Notes under the pieces: model-generated
Databases searched by the model: none
What the model saw: the letters and a program-made list of their open reading frames with translations, nothing else
Told to the model about the DNA's origin: nothing
Position numbers and translations under genes: made by a program
Part shown: positions 1-8,280 of the stretch, piece after piece
Layout of the letters: the number at the start of each line of letters is the position of its first letter
How positions within the stretch are numbered: the first letter of the stretch is position 1
Assembly: GCA_017445905.1 (NCBI GenBank)
Contig: JAFSRX010000066.1
Location: forward strand, 19,722 to 83,721
Reading direction: 5' to 3'
From: Eubacterium sp.
Lineage (GTDB): Bacteria > Bacillota > Clostridia > Oscillospirales > Acutalibacteraceae
DNA length: 64,000 bases

Positions 1-1
1 T

Positions 2-76
2 CTTTGCACAGCAGTTAAAGATACTATAAAAAATATCCTCACAATGCTTAAAATTGACGCACCTCAGTCAATGTAG
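2..76 (+). CDS. C-terminal end of an upstream gene (partial)
   Basis: The frame is open from the left edge of the window for 24 codons and ends at a TAG stop at 74-76. The visible tail ends in DAPQSM. The stop lies 11 bases before the next start codon, which is the usual spacing inside an operon. The rest of the gene is outside the window, so no function can be given. The other two plus frames are interrupted in this stretch. The call could be a chance open frame because it is short. Confidence 0.45.
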   Translation, partial: LCTAVKDTIKNILTMLKIDAPQSM

Positions 77-87
77 AAAGGAAAAGA

Positions 88-1500
88 ATGGCTAAAATAA
101 GCAGTAAAACCCTTCACAAAATAGGGAATTCAATTTTTAAATATGCTTATAAAAATCCGGAAAGAAATTTTCTCAGGATTGTTAAAGTCGGCAAAATGGT
201 TGCAGGAAAAATGTATCCTAAATCAACCTTTGAAAAGCCTATTGAAATAATCACTGATAAGAATAATATCTGGCATAATTATCTTTTTGACGGACTTGAA
301 CATCTTGACAGGGATGCCTTTGTCAATCTTGCGCTGACTTTTGCTATTGACGCAGGATATGTTGGAACATCAACTCTTCGTTCAAACAGAGAAAAGCTCG
401 GCTGCAACATTCCCTGGGTTATTCTTCTCGACCCGACAAGCGCCTGCAATCTTAAATGCAAGGGCTGCTGGGCAGCAGAATACGGCCACAAATCAAACCT
501 TGCTCTCGATGATATGAGAAGACTTATCAGGGAAGCAAAAGAGCTCGGAACACATTTCTTTATGTTTACAGGCGGAGAGCCTTTAGTCAGAAAAGACGAT
601 GTTTTAACCCTTGTTCGTGAAAACCGCGACTGCATTTTTCTTGCATTCACAAACGGAACACTTATTGATGATAAATTCTGTGAGGATATGAAAAAAGCCG
701 GCAACCTTGCGCTTGCTCTTTCGGTTGAGGGCAGCGAGGAAACAACCGACGCAAGGCGTGGCGAAGGCGTTTATCAGAAGGTTATAAACGCTATGCAACT
801 CCTCAAAAAGCATAAATGCATTTTCGGAACCTCTGTTTGCTACACAAGTCAGAATTATGAAGCTGTTACAAGCGATGAATTCTATGATATGGAAATTGAA
901 AACGGGGCAATTTTCTCCTGGTATTTCCACTATATGCCAATCGGAGCAGGAGCGGATACAAGTCTGCTTTTAACTCCTCAGCAGAGAGAGCATGTTTATA
1001 GAACAATCAGAGAAAAGAGAAACAGCAAAACAGGTAAACCAATATTTACAGTTGATTTCCAGCACGACGGTGAATTTGTCGGCGGATGTATCGCAGGCGG
1101 AAGAAACTATTTCCACGTTAACAGCGAAGGCGATGTTGAGCCCTGCGTTTTCATCCACTACAGCGATTGCAATATTAAAGAAAAAAGCGTTCTTGAATGC
1201 TTAAGAAGTCCTCTGTTTAAAGAGTTTTATAAGGGTCAGCCTTTCAATGATAATATGCTTCGTCCCTGCCCAATGCTTGAAAATCCCGATAAGCTCAGGA
1301 ATATCGTTAAAGCAAGCGGAGCAAGATCAACAAATCTTGTTAAGGAAGAAAGCGCCGATGAGCTATGCTCCAAAACAGATTTATATGCAAAAAACTGGGC
1401 ACCAAAGGCAAAGGAAATATGGGAAGAGCAGGAACGCTTCCACCCCTTTACTCAATACTGGCGCGATACAGAAGAAGGAAAAAAAGAACTTGGCTTATAA
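88..1500 (+). CDS. Radical SAM protein with C-terminal Cys-rich region
   Basis: A 470-residue radical SAM enzyme. The [4Fe-4S]/SAM motif CNLKCKGC has its cysteines at 120, 124 and 127, and the GGEP SAM-binding motif is at about 162-165. After the TIM-barrel part there are further cysteines (GGCIAGG, EPCVF, RPCPM) of the kind that bind an auxiliary cluster in SPASM-like proteins. About 105 residues precede the radical SAM core, so the N-terminus is long for the superfamily. The start is supported by GAAAGGAAAAGA just upstream. The gene probably belongs to an operon with the partial gene to its left and ends in a strong terminator. The substrate cannot be told from the sequence. Confidence 0.85.
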   Translation: MAKISSKTLHKIGNSIFKYAYKNPERNFLRIVKVGKMVAGKMYPKSTFEKPIEIITDKNNIWHNYLFDGLEHLDRDAFVNLALTFAIDAGYVGTSTLRSNREKLGCNIPWVILLDPTSACNLKCKGCWAAEYGHKSNLALDDMRRLIREAKELGTHFFMFTGGEPLVRKDDVLTLVRENRDCIFLAFTNGTLIDDKFCEDMKKAGNLALALSVEGSEETTDARRGEGVYQKVINAMQLLKKHKCIFGTSVCYTSQNYEAVTSDEFYDMEIENGAIFSWYFHYMPIGAGADTSLLLTPQQREHVYRTIREKRNSKTGKPIFTVDFQHDGEFVGGCIAGGRNYFHVNSEGDVEPCVFIHYSDCNIKEKSVLECLRSPLFKEFYKGQPFNDNMLRPCPMLENPDKLRNIVKASGARSTNLVKEESADELCSKTDLYAKNWAPKAKEIWEEQERFHPFTQYWRDTEEGKKELGL

Positions 1501-1520
1501 TTCAAGCCAAGTTCTTTTTT
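1480..1520 (+). terminator. Rho-independent terminator overlapping the radical SAM stop codon
   Basis: A near-perfect stem pairs 1480-1496 with 1504-1520 around a 7-base loop and ends in a T run. The left arm lies inside the last codons of the gene, so the hairpin and the coding sequence share bases. Confidence 0.85.
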
Positions 1521-1596
1521 CCTTCAGTTATATTCGCCGTCGGCGAGTTATATTGCTGTGCAGTGATATTGCTGTCCGCTTGCGAACAATATAACT
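1521..1596. repeat. Short dispersed repeat with GTTATATT/AATATAAC arms
   Basis: The stretch holds AGTTATATT, GTTATATTGC, TGATATTGC and finally CAATATAACT, so its two ends can pair and its middle repeats the ATATTGC unit. It codes for nothing credible. It resembles the small palindromic intergenic repeats of gut Clostridia; I cannot name a family. Confidence 0.5.
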
Positions 1597-1623
1597 AAAG
1601 CGTGGCGATTCGCCACGCTTTTA
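1597..1623. terminator. Bidirectional hairpin AAGCGTGGCG/CGCCACGCTT
   Basis: An 11-base arm AAAGCGTGGCG pairs with CGCCACGCTTT and a T run follows. Almost the same hairpin occurs at 5637-5665, so it may be a repeated terminator cassette rather than a one-off. Confidence 0.65.
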
Positions 1624-1641
1624 ATACTAATAAGCCTTCTC

Positions 1642-1719
1642 GGAGAGAACATTGATTTCGCCCATATGCACCAAGAGTATAAATAATTGGCACGTATGGG
1701 CGAAATCAAAATTCTCTCC
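1642..1719. repeat. Large imperfect inverted repeat
   Basis: The arms GGAGAGAA..TGATTTCGCCCATATG (1642-1668) and C.TATGGGCGAAATCA..TTCTCTCC (1693-1719) pair over about 24 bases with one small internal loop. It lies between two convergent genes and could be a MITE-like element. No gene is present in it. Confidence 0.6.
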
Positions 1720-1730
1720 GGATAGTAATC

Positions 1731-1754
1731 AAAAAGGAGGGTATAAAACCCTCC
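1731..1754 (-). terminator. Terminator of the lectin-domain surface protein gene
   Basis: On the minus strand GGAGGGT pairs with ACCCTCC around a 5-base loop and TTTTT follows, 15 bases after the stop codon of the 1020-residue gene. Confidence 0.75.
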
Positions 1755-1768
1755 CTAAGAAAGTACAA

Positions 1769-4700
1769 CTATTTCTTTGTTGTAACCGATTTCGATTTAC
1801 TCCAAGAGGAATAATACTTTGTTCCGCTAACACTTTTATATGTTCTTATTCTTACATAATACTTTTTCTTTGCTTTGAGTTTTGAAATCGTTTTGCTTGT
1901 TGTGCTGTTCTTTGAAACGGTAACGGTTTTCTTATTCTTCGTAAACTTGCTGTCGGTTGCATACTGAATTTCATAACCCGTTGTCTGCGTTGCCTGCTTG
2001 TTCCACTTAACCGTGAAGCCCTTTGATTTTGCAGTAATGCCTGATAGGCTTGTTGTCTTCGGGTTGATCATAAAGTTCAAGTTCTTTGTTCCCTTGTAGT
2101 TGCCCTTAAACGTTATTTTAACCGTGTAGGTTCCAACATTCTTTCTGCCGTTTGCATATGAGACCGTGTAGTTTTCAGGAGAAATTGTCTTACCCTTTGA
2201 ATCCTTAACTGTTACGGTAGGCTTCTTTACTTTACCGTTGTAAACATATTCAACTTTTGAAAGTTTTATCGTCTCAGGACGGTAAATAACTGTTTCGTTC
2301 TTAATATCACCGCAATCGCACTTCGCAACAATATAACCATTTTGGGATACTGTTGCTTTAGTCAAAATATTTTTATAATCATGGATATGTTCATGATTCA
2401 CTTCAAAAAAATTATAATAAAGGGCGGTATTCTCGTTTATTGTTATTGGAAATTGTTGAACTTCATTTTTCATCTCTGCGTCAAAATACACAGAATCAAT
2501 TACAATGTCTTTGCCGCTTACATTATGAATAAAACTTTCAATTATTTCATCGCTCAATTTATAATACTTGTATCCTGCGTCAATAATGCTTTCTTTAAAT
2601 CCGGCAATCATACCATCAAACATGCATATTTCATATAAATGAACTAGTTCGCCTGTATTTAGTCCCCATTGCTTCTGTGCGTTAGTTTTTATTGTTATTA
2701 AATTATTTAAAGGATATTTATATGAGTTTATCCAGTCAACCGCATTTTCGTAGCTGCCTCCACCCAAGTTCATAAAATTCTTTACTTGATTAAATAAACC
2801 TTGATTGTAATAAATATCTGCAAAATTCAAACACTCTCTAATCTCATGTTCGAAAATTCTTATAAACATTTCATAACAAGAAGCCACTTCACTTGCTGTT
2901 CCATAATAATATGAATACTGTAGCGCCTCTTTACAAGCGTTTTCAATTTTCACATAAATATAAAGCCTATATTGTTGATTGCTATTTACTGTTGTTGCAA
3001 AAAAAGTATCACACAAATAAGAAGTTAATTCTACAATTAGTTTTATTTCTGCAAGTGGGAAAACTTTATTAAAGCCTTTAACAATTACATCTTTAACTAT
3101 CTTTTCAGCAACTTTCTCAACAAGTGTTAAGCCATATTCAGTCATCTTTTCTGCAACAATTTTGTCAATATACTGTTGCGGTGTCATTGATAATGATTCT
3201 ATAACGTCATCGATAGCTTTTTTGAAATTACCATCGTAAGCATATTTTTGGATAGCATTCAACGCTGATTCAAGTTCTTTTCCTTGTTCATGAATTAATA
3301 TATATTGGCTTAACAAATTTATGCATTCTAAAGCGTCATCGCATCCATCCGACATAGAATTAATCAACTCGTATGTTAATTCATACGAACTCATTTCTGT
3401 GCCCATTAAGTCTTCTATATAATCGTAGAAAAGTCCAAAATTACTACTATTGCTAATATCACTTGTCAACTCAAAACCTTTACCGATAAAATAGTTAATA
3501 ATACTGTTTTGAAGATTATCAAACTGTTTTTCCATATACGAGTCAAAATCAGGCAAGGTATATGTATTAGCAATTAAATCAAACAGAACCGCATCGTAGT
3601 ATTCTTGAATACTTTGGTCGGTTGTTTTTCCGTTAAACAAATGGGAAGAGCTCTGAACAAATGCATTTGCAAGTTTGTTAACGTCCCAAGCATCACTCAT
3701 TAACGGTCCTGCCGGACCCTCTTTTGACATAATGTAATCATAATAGTGTGAAACATTCAACCGAATATACTCATTCAAGGATAAACTATCGTTATCACTT
3801 CCTTTTTCACTAAGCATTAAATTATATAACGCAAAAGAGGTTCCACCTGCTGCTTTAATATTATCTTTAATCTCAACTTTAAGTTCGTCAATATTTTCAA
3901 CATTAATTGAAAAATCATTATTGTAATTATCAGGAGTCATTCTGAACGAATAGATAAGTCTGTCACCAGCATAAAAATAAGCAGAAACGTCAAAACTCTT
4001 TGTATTATAACTATTAATTAAGCCGCTACTTCCTGTAAGTGTATGATATTTCCCTTCAAGTTTAAATGTTCTATATGCCCAGCTTATATTGTCGCCAAAA
4101 TTCCAACGAGCAATCCAAACCTCAAATCCATTTTCGAATACTTCGCCGTTAACTCCAATGTTTCCATTTCTTGTGACTTGATCTCTGAACCCTTTGGGTG
4201 CATAACCTTTAAATTCGCTACCATCTAATTTATATAATCTGGCATCACCCTGATTGTCTTCGTAATGACCTTCGTCAACACATTCAAGGTCGGCAAGACA
4301 AACTCTGGATGAATTGTTATTGTTTTGTTCGCTATCCCACTCGCAAATAAAGCCATGATTATCAAGTGAATATATATCATCATCGCCTATAGACTCTCCG
4401 TCATTCCATAACCCTGAACTTTTTATCAATTCTGCATAATCCTCAGGATATTCCGAATAATCACCATCATCATTTGGCTCGCCGTAATCCCAATTTGAAT
4501 AATTAAAAGTTTCACCAGTTATCCAAGTCCAGACTCCTTCATTGTCTTCGTCCGTTGCTCCAATCCAATAAGTTTCCTTTTTGCCATTTTCATTAATAAA
4601 TGTATATAAAAAATCTTGTTCTGCCTTACTTGTTATTGATACAAGGTGACCTTCAATGTTATTGCAATATGCCTTTGCTTCAAACCAATTTAGACCATCA

Positions 4701-4831
4701 TCAAAAATCTGATATGTGTGACCATTAAAACTCTTTTTTGAACTATCATTCGCATTCGCAGAAAACTCAAGCCCTGCGGTTATGCTCAAAAGCATACATA
4801 TTGATAAAACAACACTTATAACTTTTTTCAT
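1769..4831 (-). CDS. Secreted surface protein: C-type lectin, NPCBM-like, Ig-like and FN3 domains
   Basis: A 1020-residue exported protein. Residues 1-28 form a signal peptide. Residues about 35-165 are a C-type lectin-like domain (YCNNIEGHLVSI, YWIGATD, NWDYGEPND, FICEW). Residues about 175-345 look like an NPCBM-type sugar-binding module. A helical stretch of roughly 450 residues of unknown fold follows, with a short HDY..CDCG segment near 835. The end carries an Ig-like repeat (YNGKVKKPTVTVKDSKGK) and a fibronectin type III domain whose SKLKAKKKYYVRIRTY motif is nearly shared with the protein at 38554-40416. It should act outside the cell, probably in glycan binding. AAGGAG precedes the ATG. 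The middle region has no recognised function. Confidence 0.8.
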   Translation of the reverse strand: MKKVISVVLSICMLLSITAGLEFSANANDSSKKSFNGHTYQIFDDGLNWFEAKAYCNNIEGHLVSITSKAEQDFLYTFINENGKKETYWIGATDEDNEGVWTWITGETFNYSNWDYGEPNDDGDYSEYPEDYAELIKSSGLWNDGESIGDDDIYSLDNHGFICEWDSEQNNNNSSRVCLADLECVDEGHYEDNQGDARLYKLDGSEFKGYAPKGFRDQVTRNGNIGVNGEVFENGFEVWIARWNFGDNISWAYRTFKLEGKYHTLTGSSGLINSYNTKSFDVSAYFYAGDRLIYSFRMTPDNYNNDFSINVENIDELKVEIKDNIKAAGGTSFALYNLMLSEKGSDNDSLSLNEYIRLNVSHYYDYIMSKEGPAGPLMSDAWDVNKLANAFVQSSSHLFNGKTTDQSIQEYYDAVLFDLIANTYTLPDFDSYMEKQFDNLQNSIINYFIGKGFELTSDISNSSNFGLFYDYIEDLMGTEMSSYELTYELINSMSDGCDDALECINLLSQYILIHEQGKELESALNAIQKYAYDGNFKKAIDDVIESLSMTPQQYIDKIVAEKMTEYGLTLVEKVAEKIVKDVIVKGFNKVFPLAEIKLIVELTSYLCDTFFATTVNSNQQYRLYIYVKIENACKEALQYSYYYGTASEVASCYEMFIRIFEHEIRECLNFADIYYNQGLFNQVKNFMNLGGGSYENAVDWINSYKYPLNNLITIKTNAQKQWGLNTGELVHLYEICMFDGMIAGFKESIIDAGYKYYKLSDEIIESFIHNVSGKDIVIDSVYFDAEMKNEVQQFPITINENTALYYNFFEVNHEHIHDYKNILTKATVSQNGYIVAKCDCGDIKNETVIYRPETIKLSKVEYVYNGKVKKPTVTVKDSKGKTISPENYTVSYANGRKNVGTYTVKITFKGNYKGTKNLNFMINPKTTSLSGITAKSKGFTVKWNKQATQTTGYEIQYATDSKFTKNKKTVTVSKNSTTSKTISKLKAKKKYYVRIRTYKSVSGTKYYSSWSKSKSVTTKK

Positions 4832-4870
4832 AAAATTACTCCTTGTTTTGAAAAAAATGATTTCATTAAA

Positions 4871-4899
4871 ATATTATCATTTATCGATCAATCAGTCAA
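4871..4899 (-). promoter_or_regulatory. Sigma-A-like promoter of the lectin-domain gene
   Basis: On the minus strand TTGACT (4894-4899) and TAATAT (4871-4876) are 17 bases apart, 40 bases before the start codon. The -35 box overlaps the stop codon of the gene upstream. Confidence 0.6.
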
Positions 4900-5375
4900 C
4901 AAAAATTATACAAATGCAGAAATTCTCGCGCCATGTCAGCAATATTGAAAACCTGTTTTTCTTTCTCCTTAGCCCTTTCAATAATCTGCTTTGAAATATC
5001 ATCATCAAATTTTGAATAGGTAATTAATATATCGCTGTTTTCAATTGCCCAATCATATAGAGTTTTATATAAAACTGAGTTATCAATTTCCTCTTTAAAC
5101 GGACAATAAACTCTGAAAGCGTTTTTTAACTGTTTATAACGGTATTCAAAATCATTTTTATAAATATCCCTGAGCTCGATTATTTCAATATCATCAAATC
5201 TCAGAAAGCTGATTATTTCGCAGAATTTAATATCAAAATATGTTCGCCTGCAATGATAGATTTTGTCAATTTTATTTTCTTCAATAATACTTTTAACAAT
5301 CTCAATAAACCTTGTTATATCATAATGATTGAAATAATCTTCATCAATAAACCCACATAAAAACGCAGTGCTCAT
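4896..5375 (-). CDS. Small Rossmann-like protein, possibly SLOG/DUF1273-type
   Basis: A 159-residue protein. The start is set at MSTAFLCGF because AGGGGATA lies just before that ATG; the open frame extends further upstream but only through a terminator hairpin. Alternating hydrophobic strands and helices suggest one Rossmann-type domain. The ends of the fold recall SLOG proteins such as YpsA (DUF1273): an N-terminal strand followed by a helix, a middle segment on a distant locus or catalogue of residues, and a late strand with SDILITY followed by a helix beginning with Ser. No catalytic motif is certain. The leader contains a candidate structured RNA and a terminator (5391-5553), so expression may be attenuated. 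The family call is an inference. Confidence 0.55.
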   Translation of the reverse strand: MSTAFLCGFIDEDYFNHYDITRFIEIVKSIIEENKIDKIYHCRRTYFDIKFCEIISFLRFDDIEIIELRDIYKNDFEYRYKQLKNAFRVYCPFKEEIDNSVLYKTLYDWAIENSDILITYSKFDDDISKQIIERAKEKEKQVFNIADMAREFLHLYNFC

Positions 5376-5390
5376 ATTATCCCCTAAAAT

Positions 5391-5418
5391 AAAAAAGTGC
5401 GCAGCCGAAGCCACGCAC
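5391..5418 (-). terminator. UUCG-tetraloop terminator in the leader
   Basis: On the minus strand GTGCGTGGC and GCTGCGCAC pair (two G-U pairs) around a TTCG loop and TTTTTT follows. It stands 16 bases before the start codon of the downstream gene, so it either ends a small RNA or attenuates that gene. Confidence 0.8.
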
Positions 5419-5553
5419 AAAAAACGCATAGCTCTAACTGTCGCCAAACAAAATTTCACAATTCCACAAGAGAACGCAAAATAAGAGCTCGCATTTTTAT
5501 CAAAAAAAATGCGTTTATTTAATGGAATTAATCATATGAAATTTTGTTTGGCG
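5391..5553 (-). ncRNA. Candidate structured RNA or attenuator leader
   Basis: On the minus strand a transcript from the promoter at 5559-5587 would begin about at 5552, exactly at the base of a 17-bp perfect helix (5537-5553 with 5442-5458). Inside are a 7-bp helix (5523-5529 with 5460-5466), a 6-bp AAATAA/TTATTT helix and a 9-bp CGCATTTTT/AAAAATGCG hairpin, giving a rod with one-sided internal loops. A linker of about 23 bases leads to a UUCG-loop terminator at 5391-5418. ATGCGTTT in the linker could also pair with AAACGCAT in the rod. The total is about 160 nt. The rod recalls 6S RNA, but I cannot match the conserved 6S bubble. It is either a stand-alone small RNA or a regulated leader of the gene at 4896-5375. 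Confidence 0.5.
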
Positions 5554-5558
5554 CTTAT

Positions 5559-5587
5559 ATTCTACCATAATTAAAAAATAATATCAA
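5559..5587 (-). promoter_or_regulatory. Promoter of the candidate structured RNA
   Basis: On the minus strand TTGATA (5582-5587) and TAGAAT (5559-5564) are 17 bases apart. The predicted transcription start coincides with the first base of the long helix, which supports both calls. Confidence 0.65.
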
Positions 5588-5636
5588 CTTAATATTTTGA
5601 AGGCTGCCCCGAAAGAATAATAAGAAATCTAAACGC

Positions 5637-5665
5637 AAAAAGCGTGGCGAATCGCCACGCTTTTT
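5637..5665. terminator. Terminator hairpin after the LCP gene
   Basis: AAAAGCGTGGCGA pairs with TCGCCACGCTTTT, with T runs on either strand. It follows the LCP gene on the minus strand and nearly repeats the hairpin at 1597-1623. Confidence 0.75.
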
Positions 5666-5691
5666 CACTGACCACTTGCCACTTGCCACTA
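5666..5691. repeat. Short tandem repeat at the LCP stop codon
   Basis: Three copies of a CCACTTG/GCCACTT-type unit run directly into the stop codon of the LCP gene. It belongs to the group of stop-codon-linked short tandem repeats seen elsewhere in the window. Confidence 0.6.
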
Positions 5692-6921
5692 TTTTGCTTC
5701 TTTTTCTGCTTCTTCAGCAAGAATTTCTTGGGCTGTTTTTTCATAGATATATTCTATGAGCATTTCTTTGTTTTTCTTAGTATCAACACTGATAACCGAA
5801 GCGCCGTTAATATTCGCATATTGCCATGTTCCGTCGAAAGGAACTCTTGCATCAGTTCTCTCTTTTGTCAGACATGGAACAGCAGCTAAAACAAGTCTTT
5901 TAAGCTCACCTTTTGATAAATCTGTTTCAAGATAGGGGGCGCTGCCATTTGCAAGTTTATACAGTTTAATCGGATTTGTTTTAACCTCGTTAAGAATTGC
6001 ATTGATAACCGTTCTCTGGCGCTTTGCTCTCATAAAATCGGTATCAATCTTTCTTATTCTTGAATACGCAAGCGCCTGTTTACCAGTTAAAACATGTTTG
6101 CCTGCTTTCAGCTTAACGTGGCCGTATCTGACCTTGTGGTTTGTTACCTCTTTTGCTTCTTTTTCGGTAACTTCAATTTCAACGCCGCCGATACTGTCAA
6201 CCATTGCTTTAAACATTTCAAAATCGGTTACAACATATCCGTCTATATCCACTCCGAAATTATATTCAATCGCGTCAACAACTCCGCTGTAGCCGTTTTC
6301 CTGAGCCGAGGTATTAATTCTCTGATTATATCCCTTTGAGGGAATATAAACCCAGCTGTCCCTTAAAAATGAAATCATTTTAATGCATTTATGCTTTGTG
6401 TCAACGGATACGAGCATCATTGAATCGGGATGGCTTGTTTTTGTATCCTGATTTTTTCTTGCGTCAACACCGAGCAGAAGAATATTTTTAACTCCCCTGT
6501 CGCTTTTAAGCTCTGAGGATTGAACATACTGATTTTCAACCTTATCATCATAATTGATTTTTCTTAAAATGCCGTTGACCATTGCCGAGCCGATTAGCGC
6601 AATAATCAGGAGCAATGCAAGAATTATAATCGGAACGCTCTTTGAAGTGGAAACCTTTTTCTTCTTTTTTGGATTTTTCTTAGGTCTGTTTTCCCTTCTG
6701 ATTTCAGCTTCTCTTTCGTTTTTATCTCTGCGTTCTCTATCGAAATCCCTTAAAACATCAGCTGAAAATTCTTCACTAAGCTGTCTGCCGCTTCTCTCGG
6801 GCGGAGCAAGCTCATCAGTTCCGTCGGAATAATAGTTTTCATCAATGGGAACACTTCTGTCCCTTGAATCATTATCTATTCTTCTTTCGGGATTAAATCC
6901 CTCAATATCAAATCTTGGCAA
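5689..6921 (-). CDS. LytR-CpsA-Psr (LCP) family cell-wall glycopolymer ligase
   Basis: The product is about 410 residues. A basic, charged cytoplasmic N-terminus of about 95 residues leads to one membrane segment (VPIIILALLLIIALIGSA) and an extracellular LCP domain with NILLLGVDAR, a PDSMMLVSVD strand, FLRDSWVYIP, RINTSAQ, and a late RAKRQRTVINAI helix. LCP proteins move teichoic acid or other glycopolymers from undecaprenyl pyrophosphate to peptidoglycan. The start is taken as the TTG of the residue preceding PRFDIEGF because GAAGGTGA stands 5 bases before it; the open frame runs 11 codons further upstream without an RBS. The C-terminus ends within a short tandem repeat. The rnpB gene lies just upstream. 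Confidence 0.88.
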   Translation of the reverse strand: MPRFDIEGFNPERRIDNDSRDRSVPIDENYYSDGTDELAPPERSGRQLSEEFSADVLRDFDRERRDKNEREAEIRRENRPKKNPKKKKKVSTSKSVPIIILALLLIIALIGSAMVNGILRKINYDDKVENQYVQSSELKSDRGVKNILLLGVDARKNQDTKTSHPDSMMLVSVDTKHKCIKMISFLRDSWVYIPSKGYNQRINTSAQENGYSGVVDAIEYNFGVDIDGYVVTDFEMFKAMVDSIGGVEIEVTEKEAKEVTNHKVRYGHVKLKAGKHVLTGKQALAYSRIRKIDTDFMRAKRQRTVINAILNEVKTNPIKLYKLANGSAPYLETDLSKGELKRLVLAAVPCLTKERTDARVPFDGTWQYANINGASVISVDTKKNKEMLIEYIYEKTAQEILAEEAEKEAK

Positions 6922-6960
6922 AAAATCACCTTCATTATAAATCATTAATATCAAAAATAC

Positions 6961-7296
6961 GAGTTGCCCGTAAGCCGAGTTCTGTCGTGGACGATTATCT
7001 ATCTCGACGCATTGTTGCCAATACGCTCAAGCCGCCCTTCGAAGTTATGTGTCGAGCAAACAACCCTTCAGTCGGCGTTGCAGCGGATGGGGTTTACATG
7101 GCAGCAGGTGTCTCCATCTGCTCGGTGGGCTCTTACCCCGCCTTTCCATCCTTACCTGCAAATGCAGGCGGTTTATTTCTGTTGCACTTTCCCTAAGGTC
7201 ACCCTCGGCGGCCGTTAGCCGTCATCCTGCTCTGCGCTGCTCGGACTTTCCTCACAGATATGCTATCTGCGCAACCGTCTGGACAACTCGCAGATA
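6961..7296 (-). ncRNA. rnpB: RNase P RNA, bacterial type A
   Basis: The catalytic RNA of RNase P, which trims the 5' leader of tRNA precursors. Read on the minus strand, it has the conserved GAGGAAAGTCCG near the 5' end, GGTAAGAGCCCACCG in the middle and ACAGAACTCGGCTTA near the 3' end. The first bases (CTGCGAGTTGCC..) pair with the last (GGGCAACTC), which closes helix P1. The length of about 335 nt and the helix order fit type A rather than the Bacillus type B. A promoter with a 17-base spacer stands directly upstream. The exact 3' end is uncertain by several bases. Open frames on the plus strand here are not genes. Confidence 0.93.
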
Positions 7297-7298
7297 TA

Positions 7299-7327
7299 AT
7301 AATAAGATATTTTTTTACTAAAATCAA
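7299..7327 (-). promoter_or_regulatory. Promoter of rnpB
   Basis: On the minus strand TTGATT (7322-7327) and TATTAT (7299-7304) are 17 bases apart, placing the start of transcription at the first bases of the RNase P RNA. Confidence 0.75.
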
Positions 7328-7344
7328 CAATTATTAAAAATTTG

Positions 7345-7373
7345 TTGCAAACAAAAATTTTATGTAGTAAAAT
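7345..7373 (+). promoter_or_regulatory. Promoter of the aldolase-kinase operon
   Basis: TTGCAA (7345-7350) and TAAAAT (7368-7373) are 17 bases apart, 37 bases before the aldolase start codon. Confidence 0.65.
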
Positions 7374-7410
7374 TGAAATGTTAAAGATTGTTAAATGAAA
7401 GGAAAAAACT

Positions 7411-8253
7411 ATGCTTGTTAATATGAAAGACCTGCTTGCTGATGCTGAAAAAGGCAATTACGCAGTCGGCTCATTTTCTGTTGCAAATATGGAAATGGTG
7501 CTCGGTGTATTAAAAGCAGCAGAGGAGCTCAGCGCTCCGGTTATTCTTCAGATTGCAGAAGTAAGATTAAAGCAATCACCTCTTGAAGTTATCGGTCCGC
7601 TTATGGTTGCAGCGGCAAAAAATGCTTCAACTCCTGTTGCAGTTCATTTTGACCATGGTAAAACAATGGAAAAAATTTCGCAGGCGCTTGAAATCGGATT
7701 TACCTCTGTTATGTTTGACGGCTCTCATCTTCCACTTGATGAAAACATCGCTCAGACAAACGAGGTTATAAAAAAGGCAAAGGAATACGGCGCTGCTGTT
7801 GAGGCTGAAATCGGTTGCGTTGGCGGAAGCGAGGACGGAAGCGAGGATATTGCAATTAACTGCACAAAACCCGAAGACGCTGTTCGCTTTGAAAATGAAA
7901 CAGGTGTTGACGCACTTGCAATAGCAATCGGAAACGCCCACGGAAATTATAAATCAACTCCTAAGCTTCGTTTTGATATTCTTGAAGAGGTTGAGAGATT
8001 AACAAAAACTCCCCTCGTTCTTCACGGCGGAACAGGAATAACCCCGGACGATTTTGTTAAATGTTCAAAAACAGGCATTAAGAAAATAAATATTGCAACT
8101 GCAACCTTTGATATGGTTGAAAAAACAGTTCACTCCTGTTATAATGAGAACAGCATTGGCGGTTACTACGACCTGCAGGCTGCCGAGGTTGAAGGCGCGT
8201 ATCAGAATGCAAAGCGCCACATATTAATCTTTGGCACAGACAATAAAGCATAA
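7411..8253 (+). CDS. Class II ketose-bisphosphate aldolase (IolJ/FbaA family)
   Basis: A 280-residue zinc-dependent class II aldolase. The HFDHG zinc motif is at about 79-83, the AEIGCVGG loop near 127-134, and the phosphate-binding AIAIGNAHG and LHGGTG segments later. The family cleaves ketose bisphosphates such as fructose 1,6-bisphosphate, or 6-phospho-5-dehydro-2-deoxygluconate in inositol breakdown. The next gene, 27 bases downstream, is an IolC-like kinase, so the inositol-type role (IolJ) is the more likely, though fructose-bisphosphate aldolase cannot be excluded from the sequence. GAAAGG precedes the ATG. A good sigma-A-like promoter lies upstream. Confidence 0.85.
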   Translation: MLVNMKDLLADAEKGNYAVGSFSVANMEMVLGVLKAAEELSAPVILQIAEVRLKQSPLEVIGPLMVAAAKNASTPVAVHFDHGKTMEKISQALEIGFTSVMFDGSHLPLDENIAQTNEVIKKAKEYGAAVEAEIGCVGGSEDGSEDIAINCTKPEDAVRFENETGVDALAIAIGNAHGNYKSTPKLRFDILEEVERLTKTPLVLHGGTGITPDDFVKCSKTGIKKINIATATFDMVEKTVHSCYNENSIGGYYDLQAAEVEGAYQNAKRHILIFGTDNKA

Positions 8254-8280
8254 TAAAGCAGAGCAAAGGAGATTAAAGCT

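Noticed and set aside
279-704. Long open frames on the strand opposite to clear genes, as here and at many other places
   Set aside because: They are shadows of the coding genes; codon use and lack of a ribosome binding site argue against them.
5391-5460. TTAGAGCTATGC resembles part of a Cas9 crRNA repeat and a tracrRNA-like terminator
   Set aside because: There is no cas gene, no repeat array and the match is limited to about 11 bases.
6961-7321. Open plus-strand reading frames of 84-93 codons
   Set aside because: They overlap the RNase P RNA on the opposite strand and their products have no recognisable features.
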